Source: Euprymna scolopes
Lineage: Eukaryota; Mollusca; Cephalopoda; Sepiida; Sepiolidae
Length of the DNA: 29,068 bases
Direction of reading: 5' to 3'
Assembly (NCBI GenBank): GCA_024364805.1
Contig: CM044489.1
Span: forward strand, 116,161,560 to 116,190,627
Positions within the stretch are counted from its first letter, which is position 1. Every line of letters begins with the position of its first letter. The notes beneath the pieces are model-generated. The model was not told the origin of the DNA. It worked only from the letters and a program-made list of their open reading frames with translations, and did no database searches. This document shows positions 18,787 to 28,589 of the stretch, one piece after another. A program made the position numbers and the translations under genes.

Positions 18787-18965
18787 TGTTGTGGCCCTAG
18801 AAAAGTGTCATAAAGACATACTCGAACAACGGATTTAGTTAGAAAAAAAATTGTGCAAAAAGTTAATATAAAGAAAAAATTGTCGGCATTTTCCGACAGT
18901 CTGTAGTCTCGCGTTAGATTGCCATAATTCCCCGCGAGTGTATTGGACTCGGGTTTTTGTAATGA
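18787..18965 (-). repeat. LTR, right (5' LTR of the fossil)
   Basis: Begins with the same TGTTGTGGCCCTAG and keeps the blocks listed for the left LTR up to GGACTCGGGTTTTTG. The outer edge is not defined; the true LTR may run further right. Confidence 0.75.
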
Positions 18966-20185
18966 TTAAGGGAGTTTGTATGAATGTATGAGTAAGTCCT
19001 TATACTCGCGGGTGTAACATATAACAGAGGAGTGTATAAAGAATTGCTCATTTATAAACCCATCAACGTGGTGTCTTTTCATGTATGTATAATATCGATT
19101 CATTGTTATGGCTGTATATAACGTATCATTGTGGCAATGTATAAATATGGTATGTATGTGCACAAGTGTGTCGGTGGGTGTTTAGCCCAAAGGACATTTC
19201 ACAGTAACATCAGTAAACAATCCAAGAAAACATGGTTGTTCACTAACGGTCTACTAACCTCAGTTCACTAGTGGTTGGTACTCGACTTGAAACTCTGCAA
19301 TAACGATACTGCCAACTTCGATGCAGTTATCACAATACGACTTGTTAGCTTTAAACCTCTTTTATTTCACTTTCATGCCCACCATCGCAATGTCAAGTTC
19401 TCTTTAGTAAATTTTACATCTTGGCCGTTACGTCTTCTTGGGTTCCCAGAATGTAAAGTGAAGATCTACCGGACAACGACTCTCTCGGTAACTAAAAGGG
19501 AGCTCCCTACTCGCTAACCTAATATAATCAAAATATTTCCTTGTCCTTAATGCTGATTCATTCACTTGCATCATTATCCAAAACTAGACCATGATTTATT
19601 ATTGTTTGTTTTCCATCTTCTCCAATATTTAACTACTTTTTTTAATTATTTAACTTTCTATCATTTGTTTCAAATATTTAATTTCGATTATTATTGTTAC
19701 AGATATTTCATTGTCTGTCAAAATTTTCGTTTGTATCTATTTGACTTATGCAAATTGCATAGCTAAACTAGCTAACATACTCGATTCATTGCCACTACAG
19801 GATCCCAATCTGTTATAGTTCTAGACAAACTGTTAATAAATTAAAAGTCATTGCCATTCTATGATTTCTGCATCATCTTCTGCTTTCTGACATTCATGTT
19901 ATAATTGTTATTGAAATAGACATGTCTGTATTACCAATAATACACAGCGGTTATTGGTGCTATTTACGTGTAAAGAATAAATTTAGTTTCTTCACAATTT
20001 CTTTGCTAATCCTAGATGAAAGGAAGTATCAAACATTGAACCGAGGTTTCATGACCAATTAGCAAACACTATTATTTCAAATGGCCGGACAAATCATATA
20101 ACAGAAACCTAATAGAGTAAATGAATACGTGCGCAGTATCTCTAGTAAGATATTCTGGATTATTCCTAAATTGGACACAATAATA
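18966..20185. other. Unassigned sequence
   Basis: Open frames (for example 19275-19517, plus) have no recognisable family. The part up to about 19510 might still be LTR, but the left LTR gives no support. 19520-19800 is T-rich and low in complexity. Confidence 0.4.
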
Positions 20186-20345
20186 ACTCAGATATTTGGA
20201 TAAAAAACATGATGAAACTAATGATTACGCAAAATGCACGGCATATGAAGAATGACAATCAATGTTATTTAGGAAAGAAGGGGGAAGAGGACTGGTAAAT
20301 ATTCAAGACTGCATGAATAATGTGATAAAAAGACTAGAGCATGAC
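20186..20345 (+). pseudogene. LINE reverse transcriptase C-terminal fragment
   Basis: RKEGGRGLVNIQDCMNNVIKRLEHD (20270-20344) matches the (R/K)xGGRGLIxIEDC signature found downstream of the RT domain in many animal LINEs. Just upstream, in another frame, KLMITQNARHMKNDNQ resembles the usual KLLTMxxAxHPKSDVxRLY lead-in. The frame change and the stop at 20345 mark a decayed copy. It lies before an RT-core fragment in the same orientation, the reverse of LINE order, so the two are separate insertions. Confidence 0.72.
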
Positions 20346-20539
20346 AACTCATGACATGGCAACAAAAAGGACACTTGAACAGAAAAACGGTATCACTACT
20401 GACACCTGCACAAAACAATGTGATCAGAATGAACTCCATAAAAGTCAGGATTCAGGACAAATGATAAAACGGTAAATCACATCAAAAATGACTTGATCAA
20501 AAGCATACTGAGAACTGTGCATGATAAAGGCATAAATTG

Positions 20540-20660
20540 AAGATACTATTGTTCGTGAAAACGTTAAATCGTTTCCATTTTCATATTAATTTTGATCCAT
20601 ACTAATTTGATATTATGCTTCTGTATTTTTTTTGATAATATGTATCATAGATATTAAACT
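20540..20660. repeat. Foldback family fragment
   Basis: The CGTTTCCATTTTCATATTAATTT region and its followers match the inner part of foldback copy 1 near 6807-6890. It ends just before the LINE RT fragment. Confidence 0.6.
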
Positions 20661-20675
20661 TTTTTCCAATCTACA

Positions 20676-20970
20676 GTATGGATTTAAGCAAGCTCGTTCT
20701 ACCGCAGATATCCTAACTGTAATCTCTGGCACTGGATAAGGCAGGAGAGGCTAGGGTAGTAGCCCTAGATATATCTCAGTCCTTTGATAGGGTCTGGCAC
20801 GAATATCTTCTCATTAAAATTCAATCACATGGTATTATTGGACAAATACTTAATATATCAAATCCATTTTTAGAGAAAATTCAGGTTGTCCGCGATAGTC
20901 GTAAATCAAAGTAACATGATATAACTACGAGTGTAGGCGATCATTGGTCCTTTATTATTCTTGATATTCA
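20676..20970 (+). pseudogene. LINE reverse transcriptase core fragment, cut by a foldback element
   Basis: Readable RT blocks in order: QYGFKQARSTADILTVIS, then after a frame change ALDKAGEARVVALDISQSFDRVWHEYLLIKIQSHGIIGQILNI, then KIQVVRDSRKS and GPLLFLIFIN. They match the QxGFRxxxST, ALDISxAFDRVWH and GPLLFLIFIND signatures of Jockey-like or related mollusc LINEs. The text stops exactly after FIN, where the foldback copy begins at about 20976. The YxDD box is therefore absent. The frame change near 20735 replaces a few residues usually present before ALDK. Confidence 0.86.
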
Positions 20971-20975
20971 TAAAT

Positions 20976-21372
20976 ATATTATTTGGATCATTTCAACTAC
21001 TGCGCTCATCTTGGGTGTTACTTTTACTATGTTTCGTCCAATGTAATCTCTTACCTTCTTCAGATGTATTTTGACAATGACTCATCATTGGCAAATAATG
21101 GAAAGAATTAATGCAGAAATGGAAGCAACTCGATACTATTTCCGTTTCATAAACGTGTCACACATTTTGAATTCTAACGACTATTTTTAGTTAAAAAAAC
21201 ATTTCATCATTCACCAAATAAGAGTCATTGGCAAAATACACCTGCAGAAGGTCGGAGGTTACATTGGCTGAAACGTTTTGAGAATAGCACCAAAAAATAA
21301 AAACAAGTCTGAATCATCCAAATAATACATACCAATCCTCATCTCCAAAATGCAGAAATATTTTTCTGACGT
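20976..21372. repeat. Foldback (palindromic) repeat, copy 2
   Basis: The left arm (20976-21115) and the reverse complement of the right arm (about 21205-21328) share ATTATTTGGAT, CCAATGTAA, CTTCTTCAGATGTATTTTG / CTTCTGCAGGTGTATTTTG and CAATGACTC. A spacer of about 90 bases carries ACACATTTTGAATTCTAACG, as in copy 1. The right end continues into TACCAATCCTCATCTCCAAA. It interrupts a LINE RT fragment, so it inserted later. Confidence 0.83.
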
Positions 21373-21795
21373 TTATTTTACAAAATTATCTTGAAAATTT
21401 TAATTCATGTCTCCAAGTAATATTTCTTTGGGCAATATACATATGAAATCCATGAGTTTACTTATATACTTTAAGCATGTATCCACAGGCTAAACGGAAA
21501 GTAAAAAAAATGGGAAATCGATTTTCCTTAATCTTTCCTCATATAAAATATTTCCAACATCGCTTATCGTTTTAGTAGTTATTTTTGTACTCTTTCAATG
21601 AATTTTATATTTTTGATGAAATATATTCACAGTTATTTCCCAAGACCAATGTTCAAGTTATCTCCCCTGAACCATTACTTGCCAAAGTGAGAATGAACTC
21701 TTTAATTTTGAATTACAGAAAAAAAATTGCATCATACATGTACAAGAATCTCTTTCTGGTGTGGGATTCTGAGTTGAGTGGACATGTTCAAAATT
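21373..21795. other. Unassigned sequence
   Basis: The open frame 21585-21932 (plus) begins here and runs into the minisatellite. I recognise nothing in it. No gene is called. Confidence 0.4.
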
Positions 21796-22290
21796 GGAGA
21801 CTGTTCCTAGTCATAGCGGGAATGATCACTGCTGATAGTTGTAGACAGAAACCAAGAGACAATGATGATATGGATGATGGTACTAGAGCAGGATCGGCAA
21901 CTGTTGGTAATCATAGATGGCAAGATAGGTGAAGTTAGTTCTATACAGAAATAAAAAGATGTAGATGATGTGTGTAATGTTGTTGTGAGCAGGGTTGGGA
22001 AATACTGTTGGTTGTAGAGGGCAAGATAGTTGCAGTTAATTGTAGACAGGAAAAAAGACAATAGAGGTGTAGATAATGTTGCTGCCAGCAGGATCAGAAA
22101 CTCTTACTAATCGCGAAAGACTGGATCACTGCAGCGAGTTGTAGACAACAAAAAATAGATGATGATGCAGATGCTATTAATGTGAGCAGGACGGAGAACT
22201 GCAGATAATTGTAGAGGGAAGGATTGGTATTGTCAATTGTGGAAAGTATTAGAGAGATGACGATGATGTCAGTGAGAGGCCCGAGATGCA
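21796..22290. repeat. Minisatellite, period about 100 bp, nearly five degenerate units
   Basis: The marker AGTTGTAGACAG or its variants falls at 21837, 21937, 22038, 22137 and 22235, giving steps of 100, 101, 99 and 98. Each unit runs GTAGACAG, A-rich, GATGATGTAGATG-like, GAGCAGGA, AACTGTT, GTAGAGGGCAAGATAG. Units are roughly 65-75% alike by eye. The period is not a multiple of three, which argues against coding despite open frames on both strands. Confidence 0.88.
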
Positions 22291-22489
22291 ACTTTTTTTA
22301 AATGCCTTTTTCTTTATCTTGTTATGATTAATTTTCATGAATCATGGGCTGGAGGCCCATTTGATCATTGGCACCCTATTGCATGCATCAAATAACATCT
22401 GCAGTGCATAGATTAAAACTACATTTTATTTAAATTCTGAATTTTTAGATGAGGGCTGATTGTTTATATTACTTTTATTGATTGAACAA
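22291..22489. other. Unassigned sequence with small hairpin
   Basis: ATGGGC and GCCCAT around 22344-22360 form a short stem. No gene seen. Confidence 0.4.
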
Positions 22490-22612
22490 CATTTTGTGCA
22501 ACATTTTGGCCAGATTTGTTTTCCAAACAAAATCAACATGCCTGAAAACGATCGAAGGACAATCCGAAACAAGATGAGAACAATAGTCCGATCAAAACAA
22601 ATAAGATATGCA
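22490..22612. repeat. Foldback family fragment
   Basis: GCCTGAAAACGATCGAAGG, CCGAAACAAGATGAGAACAA and AGTCCGATCAAAACAAATAA follow the right-arm order of foldback copies 1 and 2 (CTGAAGAAGG, CGAAAC, AAGATGAGAAC, GAACAATCCAAATAA). The left arm is doubtful. Confidence 0.55.
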
Positions 22613-23368
22613 TTTTATCTTATATTCTATTAGAAAATATATGCTTTCTTTGGATACAAATATTTAATGGCCCTAGCATAAAAACTAATTCTGATGCTTA
22701 AATTCAAATATTTATTTTTAATGTTTGATTTCTTTCATTGTAAACACTTGCAAAAAATTGACATTTTACTCGCCAAGTAATAACAAAAAACAAACATTAA
22801 TCTTCAAAATAAAGACCATCATTATTCAAGACTTTATGAATGAAGTGCTTCACGGATCCTATCTTCTACCGTTTCACGCACACTGTTAATATGCATAGGC
22901 ATAGATAGAACAGAAGTAAACCACAAAAACAAATCCACAAGTAGCAGTAGTTCTAGTTGCCCTCATCATCAAGTAAAAAAAATGGATATTGAGAACAGCA
23001 TTGCTTCATAGATTATCATATATATTTGACAATGAGAAAACATAACGTTGAGGTTTGGCATGCAACAAGCTTAATCAGCCTTAAGAATAAAGAATATAAG
23101 AAGACGATAATGCATGTAGAATAGAGATGTTAGGAGCCCAGACGACTACCATGTTTTTTCCATTCTCAACCGACATTCATAAACAGCACATACATAATTT
23201 TATTTCATTTTCTTCATAAATTTAAAATTAATATTTACAGAGATTAATAAATAAATATAGTAACATGGGAATTCAGGGTTGGAAGCAAGAGTTTCTGTGG
23301 TTCCTACATTTTTTTTCTCCTGGGCATCTACAGGACTGTTCTTGCTATTAGATTATAAGATGTATGTA
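22613..23368. other. Unassigned sequence
   Basis: No protein family recognised. GTGCTTCACGGATCCTATCTTCTACCG around 22851-22877 (read in two runs) resembles a piece of the Gypsy fossil near 16427-16451, so a small retroelement scrap may lie here. Confidence 0.4.
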
Positions 23369-23494
23369 TGAGGAGCGTTTAATAAGTAATGTTCCTGACC
23401 CACTTCCATTTGCATGTTCAATGATTTATATCTCTATGGATTATGTGACATATTACATCTCTGAACGAATCATGATTTCTTATTTACAGGTGAA

Positions 23495-24577
23495 ATGGAG
23501 CCTATTGAGTGTTGCACAGTAATCCCGTTTTTGTATTAGAAAGGGTGCACACCACAGAAGTCTTTTGATAAAATGAAAGAAACTTATAAAATGTTGGCAT
23601 CATGAATTCAAACATAGCCAGAAATCTGTGGGAACAGCTCATAAATCTGCTCATCCCTATTCTGCTATTGATGAGGTGTCTGTTAGTCACATTGATGCTG
23701 CTATTTTGGAAGATCGATGCATTACTATGCACCAAATAGCCCAAGAGGTCAAAATAGTCTGTTGAAATCTATCATTAATGATCCTTTGCATATGAATGTC
23801 AGATGGATTCCCAAGTTGCTGACACCTCTCAAGAAATGAGATTGAGTCAAATATTTGAAGATGGATTTGCAGAAGATGAGTCAAAATTTTTCAAATAACT
23901 GATTATACAGGATGATGCTTGGATCTATCAGTATGATCCAAAGAACAAAATGTAGTCAATGTAGTTAAAGCATTTGGACTCGCCACCTCCAATCAAGGCA
24001 CGAATGCAGTCCCCTACTGGCAAAGTTATACTCACAGTCGTCTAGAATCAGGATGGAGGTGATTAATTTCCTTGCACAGGAGACCATAATTACAGGAACC
24101 TATTATAATCCAAAGACAAAAACTCAGTCAATGTAGTTAAAGCACTTTGATTCACCACCTTCAATCAAGGCAAGGGTTCAGCCCTAGGCTGGCAATCTTC
24201 TGTAGTAGTGATTACCGATTTCCTGGCAAAGGTACCACAATTAAATTGTGCTTCACTTGTGAGTAAATCATGAGAAATTATAAAAAAAAAACAACAGGCA
24301 GGGCAAAATCATTATATAAAAAACACGAACATGTGGCTATGATTTCTACCCCATCCTTCTACTCTTCTGACCTTGCACCCTCTGACTTTCATACCTTCCC
24401 AGCCATGAATTGTTTTTAAAAGGAAAGCGTTTCTTAGATGATGCAACCCTGATTATCAAAGTCACATTGTAGTTGAAAAACCAACCTGGAATGTTCTACA
24501 AAAACGGTTTCCAGAGTTACATTAACTGATTGGAGAAAAGTCTAACTCTAGGTGGTTCCTATGTAGAGAAAAATTAA
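23495..24577 (+). pseudogene. mariner transposase, inactivated
   Basis: The transposase would cut and rejoin DNA at the TA target using a D,D34D triad. The text begins MEPIECCTVIPFLY, then GCTPQKSFDKMKETY, WHHEFKHSQKSVGTAHKSAHPYSAIDEVSVSHIDAAILEDRCITMHQIAQEV, RWIPKLLTPL, DDAWIYQYDPKNK (first catalytic Asp region), SPPPIKARMQSPTGKVILTVV, HPSYSSDLAPSDFH (third catalytic Asp region) and KGKRFLDDAT, ending GGSYVEKN with a stop at 24575-24577. The block with the second catalytic Asp (HDNARPH in relatives) is not readable. There are many stops, including one soon after the start, and several frame changes. Confidence 0.92.
23937..24245 (+). repeat. 172-bp tandem duplication inside the mariner
   Basis: TCCAAAGA.CAAAA, GTCAATGTAGTTAAAGCA, CACCACCT/GCCACCTC and CAATCAAGGCA occur from 23937 and again from 24109. 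The second copy continues to about 24245 and has diverged. The transposase segment YDPKNK to DFLAQGT is thus present twice. The copies differ clearly, so the duplication is not recent. Confidence 0.85.
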
Positions 24578-24652
24578 TAACTATACCAAGTTTTATTGTT
24601 CTACTTCTATGAACAGTTGATCAGAGGTAGTACTTATTGAACGCTCATTGTA

Positions 24653-25655
24653 CATGGACAGGTTAGTTGTTAAAAAGATCGGTTTCATTTACTTTAACAT
24701 TGCTTAATACATATTATTTACCTCTTGGCCAAAATGTAAGAAACAATGTCAGGTATGATCTTTAGAAGCTATCACACTAGAATAAACGAACTCTGGCCTA
24801 CAAAAAAAAAAATACTCGAGCAGTCACATTGGCATTCCACAGTAGAGGCACCTAAGGCTTTAGCAATAAACAAACTTTCTTTGAGAAGAGAAAGTCTGAA
24901 AGGGTGGACCTCCTAGGACCAAGTAGAACCATACATCATCCCAACGAATCAATGCCACTGTCAGACTTAGTTGTATCATAGTTCTCAATATATGGGTAGA
25001 CCTAGGTATCAATATAAAATATAGTTATGGCAAGTAAACTACATAGAAACGTTTTTTGTTTCATCCCCAAACAAGTTTGTTAAGCTAAATGCGCCATCTC
25101 AAAATAAGCTCCTTTGAATGGAAACTGTCTCACCATTATCTTAAGTGGATATTTTGAATAGTCAATTTCTGGGTGGTCGAATGATGACCATTAACAAAGG
25201 CTAACAACTGAAATTTTTAGTCCAGGGAGAAGAGGAGGCAGTCAAAGCTGACTTTTCTAAGAGCTTGAGGTTGGTTCAGCTGATGTGCCTTTCTTGGAAA
25301 GGTGTGCTCTTGGAGCTCTTAAATAAAAGACTATTTTAATAAGAGTTATATATTTCGGTTTGGTCAAGCAAAACTCTCATTTTGCAAGTCTGCTATTTTA
25401 CTTAGGAAAAGATTTACATCTGTTATTTGGTTTTAAGCTGGAGTTGTGTTTTTTGTTTGGTGAGAAAATTCCTTTGTTGCAGCACTTGGAGAATTGAACA
25501 AGGACTTTGGATTGGCATGGCGAGTAGGATGATCACAGCCTGTGCAGTGAATGCATAATTGCATGTTCATATAATATCTGTTTATCAATTCTGCAAATCA
25601 GCATTACTGTTAACAAGTTTGAGAGATGAAAACCAGTTTATGTATAAGAAGTGTA
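24653..25655. other. Unassigned sequence
   Basis: About 1 kb with no recognised gene or repeat. The composition is moderate and there is no long open frame. Confidence 0.4.
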
Positions 25656-25659
25656 AAAA

Positions 25660-25979
25660 AAAAAATGAACATAAATAAGAACTCAGATGTGAACAAAGTA
25701 TATTTGGATAGTGAAGCTATTGAGGTTGTTTAGAAGCTTTGTAAGCTTGTGATACTATTGGAGCAGGTGCTAGTATGATTGAAAGAGTTAGAAATGGATG
25801 GAATAAGTTAAAGAAACAAGAAACCAGTACCAGCAGAGCATTACCACTGTTAATCAAGGGGAGAGTCTCTCAGGCATGTGCATACAGTGTGATGATGTAT
25901 GGAAGTGAAAACTTGCCAGTGAGGGTTGAGGACATGCGTTGCACGGAGAGAAATGATACGAGAACGATACAATGGATAA
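25660..25979 (+). pseudogene. LINE RT C-terminal region, first part (split)
   Basis: From about 25690 I read SDVNKVYLDSEAIEVV, then CDTIGAGASMIERVRNGWNKLKKQ, LPLLIKGRVSQACAYSVMMYGSENLPVRVEDMRCTERNDTRTIQWI. This is the region after the RT palm in a widespread invertebrate LINE (LGDTIGAGG, KGRVYxxCVRSVMLYGSETW, RLERNDxRMVRWM in relatives). The text breaks off at about 25979, where a Helitron-like 5' end starts, and resumes at about 27323 with the next expected block. Confidence 0.88.
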
Positions 25980-26308
25980 TCTATATACTTATAAAGCTAA
26001 GTTTTTTTTCGCTCTGAAATTGATATTAAAAGCCTACTTTTTCTATTTAAAAATTATTAAAATGAACTTCTTAATATACTCAATCATGGATATGCAAGCA
26101 ACTACATAAAGGTTAACTAATTTGCATATTCATTTACAAAACAAGCGTTGATTAATTATTTATTCATTTTTTTATGATTTCTTATTAGATGATTGGTTTC
26201 ATTTCGCTATTACGCTGAATTCTATTTATGCATAGTTTCTACATTCTGCATAATTGCAGAGAATTTAAGATGATAACGTTATAGCACATGGAAATATTTA
26301 TATACATA
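25980..26308 (+). mobile_element. Helitron-like 5' end (candidate)
   Basis: TCTATATACTTATAAAGCTAAG starts (in two runs) at 25980, exactly where the LINE text stops. Such TC-starting AT-rich ends followed by AAGCTAAG or AAACTGA are common in animal Helitrons. The interior is AT-rich and non-coding. Its 3' end is not separable from the next element. Confidence 0.5.
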
Positions 26309-26874
26309 TCTATATATATACATATATATAAAACTGACCTTGTTGGTGCGTGTGTGAGAAACGTCTCTACCAAACTTCTTTCTGAATATCTGGTTGATGG
26401 AATTGAAATTTGATATATAGAATATTTAAACCTGTAGTACATGTTTGATTTGGTTTTTAGTCTGCAAAAATTACTGCTAACAAGTCAAAATTGAAAACAA
26501 AAACTGTTGACCTTGACAGACTAAGTCGAATAAAATATTACTCTGCTGTTATTTTTGAGCATGCTAAAAATGAAACATTCATAGCTCAGCATTGCTTAAT
26601 TTTAAACCTTTCATATCCATTTGTCGGTAACTCAAATGACAACGACACTGGAGAGATAAATAATGACTAAGGCTGGAGTGCTAAACATTCTGGTTTCAGT
26701 CTTAGCAGATGATACCCAAGGCATATGTTTTTTATAACTTTTGGAATCATTACTATATACTGGATAATAATCAATAGAGAATTGGCTCTGTAATAATAAA
26801 TAAGAAATCTGAGTTAATTAAAATATAATATTAATTAATATTTTACGACCGGGTATCGCCGGATGACCTGTTAG
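26309..26874 (+). mobile_element. Non-autonomous Helitron-like element (candidate)
   Basis: The 5' side is TCTATATATATA..AAACTGACCTTGTTGG (from 26309). The 3' side has a CCGG..CCGG stem (26850-26863 zone), then ATGACCTGTTAG and T. The TC start, a hairpin about ten bases from the end and the final TTAG approximate Helitron rules (CTRR). No protein is encoded. The element could be nested in the one starting at 25980. Confidence 0.5.
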
Positions 26875-26924
26875 TCTGTGTCTAAAAACATGCTTGGATA
26901 TGATGAGATCAGAGAAAAATTAAA

Positions 26925-27322
26925 TTTTTTTTTTTTTTCATTTTTCTTAAACTTTTTCTTCTAGGGGATGGGACATCCAACCAGATGTCTGACATTTACC
27001 CCTATTTTAGTGAGTCCAACCAAGAGATCTTTTCAGGATTCTAGCCGTCCCTTTCAGTGCAATCGTTTGTATTTCACTTGCACTTGGTTCACCGGGTATG
27101 TTTGCTATGTACTTTTTAAAGTTATTTTTCATAAGCCCAGTTGCTCCTATGATGACTGGTATAATTGAAACGTCTTTTAATTTCCAATTTCGTTTCATAT
27201 CATACATAAGTCCTTGATACTTTGTTATCTTTTCCCTCTCAACTCTGTTAAGCCCTGTATCATTGGGTACACTGACCTCTATTACGGTCGCTTTTTTGTT
27301 TGCTCTGTCCCAAATCACTCTG
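26925..27322 (-). pseudogene. LINE C-terminal fragment, opposite strand, with poly(A) tail
   Basis: Minus-strand frame 27318-27007 reads VIWDRANKKATVIEVSVPNDTGLNRVEREKITKYQGLMYDMKRNWKLKDVSIIPVIIGATGLMKNNFKKYIANIPGEPSASEIQTIALKGTARILKRSLG. This is the conserved tail domain of many animal LINE ORF2 proteins (EKITKYxxL, VIPVIxGAxG, ALLGTAxILRRVL). A T-run at about 26925-26940 on the plus strand fits its poly(A) tail. It is strongly 5'-truncated and open across 100 codons, so younger than its host. It sits inside the split plus-strand LINE. Confidence 0.87.
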
Positions 27323-27585
27323 AATAAGAAGATGTGTGCAGAACAAGATACTTCGATGGTGTGGCTATGTTGAAAGAATCGATGGAAGTTCTTTGATTAG
27401 TAGATGTAGAACAGTGGAGGTATCAAGGTCAGTCGACAGGGAAGGTCCAGTGAAAATGGACGAGGTATGGTGTGGTTACTGAAGATCTTGCAGAGGTAGT
27501 TTAGCTTGGAAGTCAATTTATAAAAAACTGTCAAACATATGTCAGCATGTCAACTGCATGTTAACGATGATGATGATGATGGATT
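27323..27585 (+). pseudogene. LINE ORF2 C-terminus and 3' end, second part (split)
   Basis: The text resumes with VQNKILRWCGYVERIDGSSLISRCRTVEVSRSVDREGPVKMDEVW, matching LRWFGHVERM, KCRTFEVSGS and GRPRKTW of the same LINE type. After a stop come SLAWKSIYKKL and a 3' end with CATGTCAACTGCATGTTAACGATGATGATGATGATGG (27547-27582, read in two runs). Ending in (GAT)n after a CATGCCAGCATGG-like motif is what I remember for octopus LINEs. The frame holds well apart from one stop. Confidence 0.87.
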
Positions 27586-27781
27586 TCTAGGACTTTTCAA
27601 TCATCCTTTTCTTTTTTAGGGAGTTAATATAATGAAATTGTGTGGAGATTAACCACAAACGTTCTTGCATGGCTACTTATTATTATTGTGTGCATATCTG
27701 TTCTTTTAACTAATACTAATACTATATTGAAAGACTAATTATAAAAACTGTCAAACACATGCCAGTCTGTAGCATGGACAT

Positions 27782-27812
<31 letters not shown>

Positions 27813-27985
27813 ATGATGATGATGATGATGATGATTCCTAGGACTTTTCAATCACTCTCTTCTTTATCAGGGAGTTAACATAACGAATTTGTTTGGGTAT
27901 TAACCACAAACGTTTTTGCATAACTTACTTGCTATAAGTCTATTTATACTATTGGGTATGGGTGTGTATCGATTCTTTTACATTG
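27517..27985. repeat. Tandem duplication of LINE 3' end plus flank
   Basis: AAACTGTCAAACA, the CATG motif, the GAT array, CTAGGACTTTTCAATCA, AGGGAGTTAA and ATTAACCACAAACGTT occur from 27525 and again from 27745. The shared flank beyond the array shows that a whole segment was duplicated and not merely a second LINE insertion. The offset is 220 bases before the array and 251 after it, the difference coming from array length. Confidence 0.87.
27783..27836. repeat. (GAA)n(GAT)n microsatellite
   Basis: About nine to ten GAA units are followed by eight GAT units. The sister array at 27564-27581 has only about five GAT and no GAA. Confidence 0.95.
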
Positions 27986-28560
27986 TTCATAAAATATTGA
28001 TTTACTTATTTTATTATCATTTTAGCAGTCTTAGCCTTCTGAAAGTGTCATCGTTATTTATTTGTCTACAACCAAAAATCGATTTTAACACTTTGTTTAT
28101 AACTTTGACTTAGCAGTGTAGAGTGAGCCTGGCGGCGATAAACACAGAGGACACATATTCAATGACGGTGGAAGAAAGCGGGGACGATATTTATTTCAAA
28201 TATGAATATAAAACATTATTCACAAAGAAAGCGGAAGTTGCAAATATTAAAGGTCCGATATGATATTGCCTGATAAAACCGAAAACATTTTGAGTTCTAT
28301 CAAAATGAAAATCTTTAGCTCCATAAAGTTGGGTATATTTCTGTATTTGTATATGCAGGATTCACTCCTAAACTAACTAACCGATCATTATAAATTGTGC
28401 AACAGAGCTGGTAGGCGTTAGAGGTTCAGATACGGGGTATATTTAGTTTAATATAGTTTTATGCTGTGATGTGATCCTTGGCTTTGGTATGACTATTTTA
28501 GACAATGATAGTGTTAAAGGTCCATCTCTCTGTTGCAGATATTAATGGTGAGAGACTATT
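27986..28560. other. Unassigned sequence
   Basis: No family recognised. 28120-28200 is richer in GC than its surroundings. Confidence 0.4.
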
Positions 28561-28589
28561 AGAAAGCAACCTCTGTTATGGAAGTGTGT

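Larger units (their letters stand above)
14449..18965 (-). mobile_element. Gypsy (Ty3-like) LTR retrotransposon fossil with two LTRs
   Basis: Two related terminal segments begin TGTTGTGGCCCTAGAAAA at 14449 and 18787. Between them lie integrase, RNase H, reverse transcriptase, protease and gag remnants in minus-strand order. The element spans about 4.5 kb. The LTR segments align over about 180 bases at roughly three quarters identity by eye, so the insertion is old. It is broken many times. The region just inside the right LTR contains TTCGAAT and CCTCGTCACTA, reminiscent of a tRNA 3' half and hence of a primer-binding site. Confidence 0.85.
23369..24650 (+). mobile_element. mariner transposon, full length, decayed
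   Basis: The ends are imperfect inverted repeats: TGAGGAGCGTTTAATAAGTA at the left (from 23369) and, reverse-complemented, CAATGAGCGTTCAATAAGTA at the right (ending 24650). TA lies on both sides (23367-23368 and 24651-24652), as expected for the duplicated TA target of Tc1/mariner elements. At 1282 bases it is normal for mariner. The single transposase gene inside is broken by stops and frame changes and carries an internal duplication. Confidence 0.93.

Noticed and set aside
21585-21932. Open frame of 115 codons, plus strand
   Set aside because: It runs into the roughly 100-bp minisatellite and resembles no protein I know.
23502-23884. Two minus-strand frames of 80 and 65 codons
   Set aside because: They are antisense shadows of the mariner transposase remnant on the plus strand.
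27783-27836. CRISPR-like or regulatory repeat
   Set aside because: It is a plain trinucleotide microsatellite tied to the LINE tail; no spacer structure occurs anywhere in the window.
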